NCBI RefSeq assembly: GCF_016552165.1
Contig: NZ_JACVDA010000009.1
Span: forward strand, 1 to 64,000
From: Parvimonas parva
Lineage (GTDB): Bacteria > Bacillota > Clostridia > Tissierellales > Peptoniphilaceae
Length of the DNA: 64,000 bases
Direction of reading: 5' to 3'
Notes under the pieces: generated by a model
The model's input: the letters and a program-made list of their open reading frames with translations, nothing else
Database searches by the model: none
What the model was told of the DNA's origin: nothing
Made by a program: the position numbers and the translations under genes
Part shown: positions 59,260-64,000 of the stretch, piece after piece
Layout: every line of letters begins with the position of its first letter
Position numbering within the stretch: the first letter of the stretch is position 1

Positions 59260-60453
59260 ATGAAAAACAAATCTATTAAAAACAAAGTTTTTGCATCAGC
59301 ACTTGCATTAACACTTACAATTGGAGCTTTCCAATTACCATCTTATGTAGCAAACGCAGACGAAACACCTGCACCACAACTTAAACTTAAAAAAGTTTTA
59401 AACTTACCTAAAGATGGAGTATCAACACCTGATGTAACTTTTAATTTTCAATTTGAAGAACATAGTTTTAACAAGGATACAACAAAGAAAGATAAACTTC
59501 CAAAAATTCAAGGAAAGCCAGCAGTTTTTAATAAAACTATGGTAAAGGATATGGATAAAGCAACTGAAGGTAAACAAATTGTAAAATTAACAGACGATGT
59601 ATTAAAGGACATTCAATTTAAGGAAGCTGGACAATATACATACAGCGTAACAGAAACAAAAGGAAATACAACTGATATAACTTACTCTAAGGCGACATAT
59701 TTAGTTTCTCTACTTGTAGGAGCTAATGATAAAGGAAACTTTGTAGTAAAAAGCATTGAAATAAAGAAAGAAAAAGATGATAAAGGAGTAGATGTAACTA
59801 ATCCCCAAAAAACTCCTTACAAACCTGGAACAGGCGATAATGGTGAAGGAAATGAATTTGTATTTAATAACCACTACGACCCTAAAGCCGGAAATAAGAA
59901 TCCTGATGGAAAAGAAATTAAAGAAGATGACAAAAAAGGTTTCGTACTAAGAAAAGAAGTAGCAGGAGAAAAAGCTAATTTTAGCGAAAATTTTAAATTT
60001 AAAATAACAGCTAAGAAGCCTGAAGGTTCACACAGTGATGCAAAGACATTTAAATACAAAGTTGTAACTAACGGAGTAGCAGGACAAGAAGAAATAGGAA
60101 CTTATGGAACAGCTTTTGATGTAGTATTAAAACACGCAGACAAAGTTGTATTTTCAGACGTTCTTTTAGGAACAACTGTTACAGCAGAAGAAACTGTTGA
60201 CGGCGGATACACAAAGGATATAAAAGATGGAAGTAAAATAAATGGACAAAAAGTAACTGTTGAAAATTTAACACAAGGACTTGCAATTGGTGATGATGCA
60301 GACGGAAACTTTGTTAACTTTGTAAATACTCAACAAACAGCAACAGGTTTTTTAATGAATAATTTACCATTTATAGCACTTGTACTTGTAGCAGGGGCAG
60401 GAATCTTATTCTTTGTTAAAAACAAAAAAGAAGATGAAAATACTCAAGCGTAA
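59260..60453 (+). CDS. FctA-type (Spy0128-like) major pilin with two isopeptide domains
   Basis: A 397-residue protein: signal peptide (about 1-33, ANADE), domain 1 (about 40-207) and domain 2 (about 227-357), each with the Lys-Glu-Asn pattern of self-forming isopeptide bonds. Domain 1: LKLKKVL (Lys44/45), YSVTET (Glu132), FVFNNHY (Asn203/204). Domain 2: FVLRKEV (Lys232), VTAEET (Glu310/311), FVNFVN (Asn352 or 356). Sorting signal QTATG (359-363), a helix and KNKKEDE. A non-LPXTG motif of the form xxxTG is normal for FctA pilins, which a class B sortase polymerises. Candidate linking lysines lie in KTPYKPG (184, 188). AAAGGAG precedes ATG 59260. Codon use looks optimised. Confidence 0.87.
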   Translation: MKNKSIKNKVFASALALTLTIGAFQLPSYVANADETPAPQLKLKKVLNLPKDGVSTPDVTFNFQFEEHSFNKDTTKKDKLPKIQGKPAVFNKTMVKDMDKATEGKQIVKLTDDVLKDIQFKEAGQYTYSVTETKGNTTDITYSKATYLVSLLVGANDKGNFVVKSIEIKKEKDDKGVDVTNPQKTPYKPGTGDNGEGNEFVFNNHYDPKAGNKNPDGKEIKEDDKKGFVLRKEVAGEKANFSENFKFKITAKKPEGSHSDAKTFKYKVVTNGVAGQEEIGTYGTAFDVVLKHADKVVFSDVLLGTTVTAEETVDGGYTKDIKDGSKINGQKVTVENLTQGLAIGDDADGNFVNFVNTQQTATGFLMNNLPFIALVLVAGAGILFFVKNKKEDENTQA

Positions 60454-60473
60454 GTTTTTACTAGGTTTCTTTG

Positions 60474-61499
60474 ATGGAAAAAGAAATAGATAAAGATATA
60501 AAAGATTCTTCTAAGAATTTTATAGAATATAAGGAGGAGAACTCTCCTCCTTTTAACTCTTTTGATAATTTATCAACTTTTAAAGATAATCAAAAAAAGA
60601 AACTTAAGATAATAAGAAAAATTTCGAGATTTTTAGATTATATAATTCTTATTGTATCAGTGCTTGCTTTATTTTTAGGAGTGTATGCTTTTTGGGATAC
60701 ACATCAAGTTATGGAAATAGCAAGTAATCAAAAATATCAGATGTATAAACCTAAAAGCAAAGAAGATACTCTTTCATTTGATGAGTTAAAAAAATTAAAT
60801 CCTGACGTTTGTGGTTGGATAGATGTGTATGGAACAAAGATAGATTATCCTATTGTAAGAGGAAAAAACAATTCACAATATCTTAACAAAACTGTCAGCG
60901 GAGAATTTTCAACTGCCGGAAGTATTTTTTTAGATTATAGAAATGAGAAAGATTTTTCAGATTTTCAAAATATTCTTTATGGGCACTATATGGCTGAAAG
61001 AAAAATGTTTGGAGATATGGAACTCTTTAAAGACAAGACTTTTTTTGATAATCACAAATATGGTATTATAAACAGAGATGAAAAAAGTAGTTTAGGCATA
61101 GAATTTTTTGCGTTTTTTAACACTTTAGGAACAGATGCAACTGTTTTATCTCCTGCCAAAACAAAATTGGATAAAAAAGAGTTAATAGATTATATTTACG
61201 CTAATGCTACTTTTTCAAGAGATATTACTTTTAAAGATGATGAAAATATTATAATCTTAGATACATGTGATCTTTCTATAACAAATGGAAGATATATACT
61301 TGCAGGTAAACTTACTGATACGATACGTGAGAATGAATTTAAAGAAGTTGTTAAAGAAAATAAATTTTCAAAACTATTATCTAAAACATATAATGTGAAT
61401 TTTTTACTTCTTTTTATTGTTATTTGGATTTTACTTGTGATTATTTATTTGATTTATGAAAAAATTAGATTAAAAAATAAGGGAAAGGAGGCTAATTAA
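60474..61499 (+). CDS. Class B sortase (pilin polymerase, SrtC2-like)
   Basis: A 341-residue transpeptidase with an N-terminal charged tail, a membrane helix (about 55-75), the sortase domain and a second C-terminal helix (about 309-330). Class B features: LNPDVCGWIDVYGTKIDYPI, GSIFLDYRN, and an extra helix region. Catalytic residues: His in ILYGHYM (about 171), Cys in ILDTCDL (about 265), Arg in NGRYIL (about 273). It should link FctA-type pilins through their xxxTG motif. It begins 20 nt after the pilin stop with only a weak AGG site; a TTG at 60471 is the frame's extreme start. The last codon abuts the next gene. Confidence 0.88.
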   Translation: MEKEIDKDIKDSSKNFIEYKEENSPPFNSFDNLSTFKDNQKKKLKIIRKISRFLDYIILIVSVLALFLGVYAFWDTHQVMEIASNQKYQMYKPKSKEDTLSFDELKKLNPDVCGWIDVYGTKIDYPIVRGKNNSQYLNKTVSGEFSTAGSIFLDYRNEKDFSDFQNILYGHYMAERKMFGDMELFKDKTFFDNHKYGIINRDEKSSLGIEFFAFFNTLGTDATVLSPAKTKLDKKELIDYIYANATFSRDITFKDDENIIILDTCDLSITNGRYILAGKLTDTIRENEFKEVVKENKFSKLLSKTYNVNFLLLFIVIWILLVIIYLIYEKIRLKNKGKEAN

Positions 61500-62141
61500 A
61501 TGTCTAAAATAGTAAAAAAATTTAAGATACTTGTACTTTTTTGTACAGTATTAGCTTTCGTTTCAAATTTTTATATTTCTTTACACAAAGTTAATGCTCA
61601 AAGTCTAGCAACTTTTTCATTTACAGTAGAACAAAATATACAGATAAATAATGATTATAGTAAACCTAAAACTAATTTTTCTTATATTATAGAAGCTGTT
61701 ACAAAAGACGCTCCACTTCCAGAAGGAGCAAAAGGTATATATGTTTTTAGTATAAATTCAGATTCATATAAAAATATAAGCATAGATTATTTTAAAACAG
61801 GTAAATACAAATATAAATTATATTCAATAAATGATGAAACTATTAAATATGTAAATTATGATAAAGAAGTTTACACTTTAGAAATTGAAGTAGTAAAGAC
61901 TATAACCGATGTTGTAGTTAAATCTACTATTTATGATTCAAATTATCACAAAGTTTCACAAATTAAATTTACAAATGTTTATAATATACCATTAAGGAAT
62001 ACTCCTACAGGTAAAATAGGATTTTTACCTAAAACAGGAAGTAGTAGTGAAGTACTGTTTTGTGCTATATTGCTTTTAGTATTAAGCATTGCATTGTATT
62101 TTGTTTTCATTATGAAAAAAGAAGAAAAAGAAGAAAATTAA
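61500..62141 (+). CDS. FctB-like minor (basal) pilin with LPKTG anchor
   Basis: A 213-residue protein with a signal peptide (about 1-33, ending VNAQ), one pilin domain resembling those of the major pilin (TFSFTVEQN at the start, YIIEAVTKDAPLPEGAKG, TGKYKYKLYSIND, KFTNVYNIP at the end) and a standard sorting signal: LPKTG (176-180), helix, KKEEKEEN. A canonical LPXTG next to a pilin with xxxTG fits a base subunit anchored to the wall by the housekeeping sortase, as FctB does. AAAGGAGG lies 8 nt before ATG 61500. Last gene of the operon. Confidence 0.83.
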   Translation: MSKIVKKFKILVLFCTVLAFVSNFYISLHKVNAQSLATFSFTVEQNIQINNDYSKPKTNFSYIIEAVTKDAPLPEGAKGIYVFSINSDSYKNISIDYFKTGKYKYKLYSINDETIKYVNYDKEVYTLEIEVVKTITDVVVKSTIYDSNYHKVSQIKFTNVYNIPLRNTPTGKIGFLPKTGSSSEVLFCAILLLVLSIALYFVFIMKKEEKEEN

Positions 62142-62154
62142 ATTATAAAAATAA

Positions 62155-62193
62155 AAAAAGTGATTATACATCTAGTTTTAATCACTTTTTTAT
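62155..62193 (+). terminator. Terminator of the pilus operon
   Basis: AAAAAAGTGATTA/TAATCACTTTTTT stem with a 12-nt loop. The symmetry would also stop transcription from the IS side. Confidence 0.88.
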
Positions 62194-62283
62194 TTTATAA
62201 AAAATTAATTATTTTTAATAGATTTATATTTTAAAATGATATATAATATTATTAAATTTATAAATATATTCTTTGATATTAAG

Positions 62284-63121
62284 GGCAGTGTCAAGTTTTT
62301 GTGTAAACTCTTTTAAATTTCTTGTAAAAACAAGTGGTAAATAAATTTAAATTAAATAGTAAACTAACTGATTAAGGCAAGCAAAACGGACGATTCATCC
62401 CTATAGGGGATGAAAATTTCTCCTCAAATTTTCCTTGAATTTCGTCTAGCATTTGCGTCAACTCATACTGTGCTATTTTAAAGCCTTTATGAATCTTCGT
62501 GCTGAATGTCGAACTATATTTGCTTGCATATATAAATACATGTTTTTTCAAGGATGCTTCGTTTGTAAACTGCTGATTAACCTTAGTTTTTCTTTTTAGT
62601 TGCTTGTTGAAAGTTTCTGATATATTATTGGCATAAATGCTTGACCTAATTTAATTTGGAAACAGCATAAATGTAAACAGATTGTCTTTTCCTTGTAGGC
62701 TTTGTTGAACTTTCGGGTATTTTTTACCCCACTTATCAAAGAAAGTATTTAGTGCATCTAATGCTTCATCTATGGTTTCTTTGTTGTAAACTTGTTTTAG
62801 GTCTTGAAGTACTTCGGCTTTATCTTTTGCCCTTACTTTGTTTGATATGTTTCTCATAATATGAGTCAAGCATGATTGATGCTTAGACAACGTGAATTCA
62901 TCTGTCAGTGCCTCAGATAGTCCCGTTAATTCATCACTTACAAACAGCAAAATATTTTTCAAGCCTCTTGATTTTAAATCTTGAAGCATTTCCCTGTAGT
63001 TATTTGCTGATTCTGTGTTAAAATTAGTCATGAGGATCTCCATATTCTTGAAAATTTTTGTGTGGTAACTTAATTTTACAATATGGGTTCTATATCAAGG
63101 AACAAATTTTTAGTTTACACA
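62284..63121 (-). mobile_element. Remnant of an IS256-family insertion sequence
   Basis: The plus-strand left end GGGCAGTGTCAAG, then TTTTTGTGTAAACT (62284-62309), looks like a complete IS256-type terminal repeat. At the other side only AGTTTACACA (63112-63121) is left as its inverted partner; the outer bases do not match. Between them is a transposase fragment on the minus strand that lacks its N-terminal half. The element is therefore internally deleted and truncated at its right end. The bases 63044-63111 do not continue the reading frame. Confidence 0.75.
62372..63043 (-). pseudogene. IS256-family (mutator-type) transposase fragment with an internal stop
   Basis: Minus-strand reading from 63043 gives ESANNYREMLQDLKSRG, LLFVSDELTGLSEAL, CLTHIMRNISNKVRAKD, DLKQVYNKETIDEAL and FFDKWGKKYP, the middle of an IS256-type transposase (the D of FVSDELTG is the second DDE residue). 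After LFTFMLFPN a TAA (62648-62650) replaces the codon before IRSSIYANNISETFNK, which continues in the same frame to KRKTK, then KVNQQF, and a stop at 62372-62374. The N-terminal 170 or so residues with the first catalytic Asp are missing. It cannot encode an active enzyme. Confidence 0.85.
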
Positions 63122-63150
63122 TAATATTTTACATTATGAATTTGTAAAAA

Positions 63151-63341
63151 AATATGTTATAATAAATACAGTTTTATGGTTATTGTATAAAAGTGTATTT
63201 ATTTCATCATATTTACCTTTTTAAATTTATCAAAATGGAAATATGTTATAATAAATACAGTTTTATGGTTATTGTATAAAAGTGTATTTATTTCATCATA
63301 TTTACCTTTTTAAATTTATCAAAATGGAAATATGTTATAAT
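63151..63341 (+). repeat. Tandem repeat array B (two identical 89-bp units plus a partial third)
   Basis: Units start AATATGTTATAATAAATACAG at 63151 and 63240 and are identical base for base over 89 bp. A third start at 63329 runs 13 bases before diverging. Each start is an extended -10 (TGTTATAAT). Inside the unit, AATATGTTATAATAAATA (63151-63168) is an imperfect inverted match to 63196-63213, and CATATTTACC pairs with GGAAATATG across the unit junction. The last -10 (63336-63341) is 90 nt upstream of the HAD gene. The remaining gap before that gene (63342-63420) is AT-rich with no other feature. Confidence 0.9.
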
Positions 63342-63430
63342 ATATTTATTCTTTAAAATACTTTAAATTTTGATTTAATATTACTTTTTATATAATTTTT
63401 GATGTAATTAGTAATATATTTGGAGGGAAA

Positions 63431-64000
63431 ATGAAAGCTATATTTTTTGATTTGGATGGAACTTTGCTTCCTTTAGATGAGGAATTATTTGTTGATATTT
63501 ATTTTGAGGAATTGTCAAAAGTATTTTCTGTTTATAATATTGATAGTAAGAAGCTTGTTGAAAATATTTGGACTGCAACTCATGAAATAATTAAAAATGA
63601 TGGAAAGAGAACTAATGAAGAGGCCTTTTGGGATAAACTTAATAGTAATATAAATATTGAATTATCTGATGTTAAAGAAGTATTGAAAAAGTTTTATGCA
63701 AATGAGTTTTTTACTAAGTTAAAAAAGTGTTCAGCTGAAAATAGTTTGGCAAAAGTTGCCGTTGAACTTGCAAAGAAGAACGGAAGAAAAGTTGTTCTTG
63801 CTACTAATCCGGTTTTTCCTATAGATGCATTAGTTAGATTGAAATGGACAGGACTTGATATTGATGACTTCGATTATGTTACTCATTATGGCAATAGTTC
63901 TTTTTCCAAGCCGAATCCCAAATATTACTTAGATTTATGTGAAAAACTGGATGTTGAACCTAAGGACTGTTTGATGATTGGAAATGATGAAAGGCAAGAT
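63431..64000 (+). CDS. HAD-family hydrolase (partial, runs off the window)
   Basis: An open frame of 190 codons from ATG 63431 to the window edge. Motif I is IFFDLDGTLLPLD, motif II is VVLATNPVFP, and the motif III/IV region SSFSKPNPKYY plus CLMIGNDERQD at the very end identifies a HAD phosphatase (phosphoglycolate-phosphatase-like or a pyrophosphatase type). A helical cap lies between motifs I and II. GGAGGG precedes the start. The promoter is probably the last unit of repeat array B. It is distinct in sequence from the HAD gene at 39157. Confidence 0.85.
   Translation, partial: MKAIFFDLDGTLLPLDEELFVDIYFEELSKVFSVYNIDSKKLVENIWTATHEIIKNDGKRTNEEAFWDKLNSNINIELSDVKEVLKKFYANEFFTKLKKCSAENSLAKVAVELAKKNGRKVVLATNPVFPIDALVRLKWTGLDIDDFDYVTHYGNSSFSKPNPKYYLDLCEKLDVEPKDCLMIGNDERQD

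Noticed and set aside
1-64000. tRNA or rRNA genes
   Set aside because: I looked for T-arm-like GGTTCGAATCC and rRNA-like GC-rich blocks on both strands and found none that could form a cloverleaf; a tRNAscan-SE run would settle it.

Overview
The window is from a very AT-rich (roughly 28% GC by eye), low-GC Gram-positive bacterium. It has AGGAGG-type ribosome sites, a complete dlt operon, sortase-anchored surface proteins, a PASTA-type division PBP, MraZ, RNase J and the IreB/RuvX/DUF1292 block. The gene content, the very low GC and the lack of sporulation genes next to ftsZ suggest an anaerobic, non-sporulating member of the Tissierellia/Peptoniphilaceae, with Parvimonas as my best guess. That name is inference; no rRNA or other marker for a firm placement lies in the window.

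Layout. 1-6.8 kb: the tail of a wall-anchored protein, an ECF transporter S component on the minus strand, then a plus-strand run with an rRNA methyltransferase, a PAS-PP2C phosphatase, pgi, a short AI-2E-like membrane protein, and moeA-mobB. 6.9-11.2 kb: the D-alanylation operon in the order dltA-dltC-dltB-dltX-dltD, with a 43-residue DltX. 11.3-20.7 kb: an exported unknown protein, gcvH, a DMT transporter, a secreted 3D-domain protein with a possible WalR site upstream, a repeat-array promoter region, an UMF1 transporter, licD, nadE, yebC, a DUF1461 protein and lgt.

20.9-32.9 kb: the division and cell-wall (dcw) cluster mraZ-rsmH-ftsL-pbp-mraY-murD-ftsW-murG-ftsQ-ftsZ-nrdR, preceded by a three-copy MraZ operator. 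murE, murF, murC and ftsA are not in it. 33-44.9 kb: an exported unknown protein, prmC, a split chromate transporter, lepB, lepA, hemW, a HAD phosphatase, a cysteine desulfurase, an AI-2E exporter and alaS. 44.9-56.7 kb: ireB, ruvX, DUF1292, fur-family, rnj, ylbF-like, trmR-like, trhP-like, a GNAT, rpsO with a leader, pnp, trpS and tkt.

56.8-62.2 kb: a pilus operon with the same gene logic as the streptococcal FCT pilus: tip-like adhesin, SipA-like signal peptidase homologue, two-domain FctA-type backbone pilin, class B sortase and FctB-like LPKTG base pilin. It is driven by a promoter whose -10 box runs straight into an (AT)10 tract. The operon is followed by an IS256-family transposase remnant, a tandem repeat array and the start of a HAD phosphatase gene.

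The two most unusual signals are these. First, a family of 89-96 bp tandem repeats found at three well-separated places; each unit starts with an extended -10 promoter and contains inverted repeats. Second, protein architectures in the dcw cluster: an internal tandem duplication in the PBP and a roughly 300-residue acidic, repetitive cytoplasmic extension on FtsQ.
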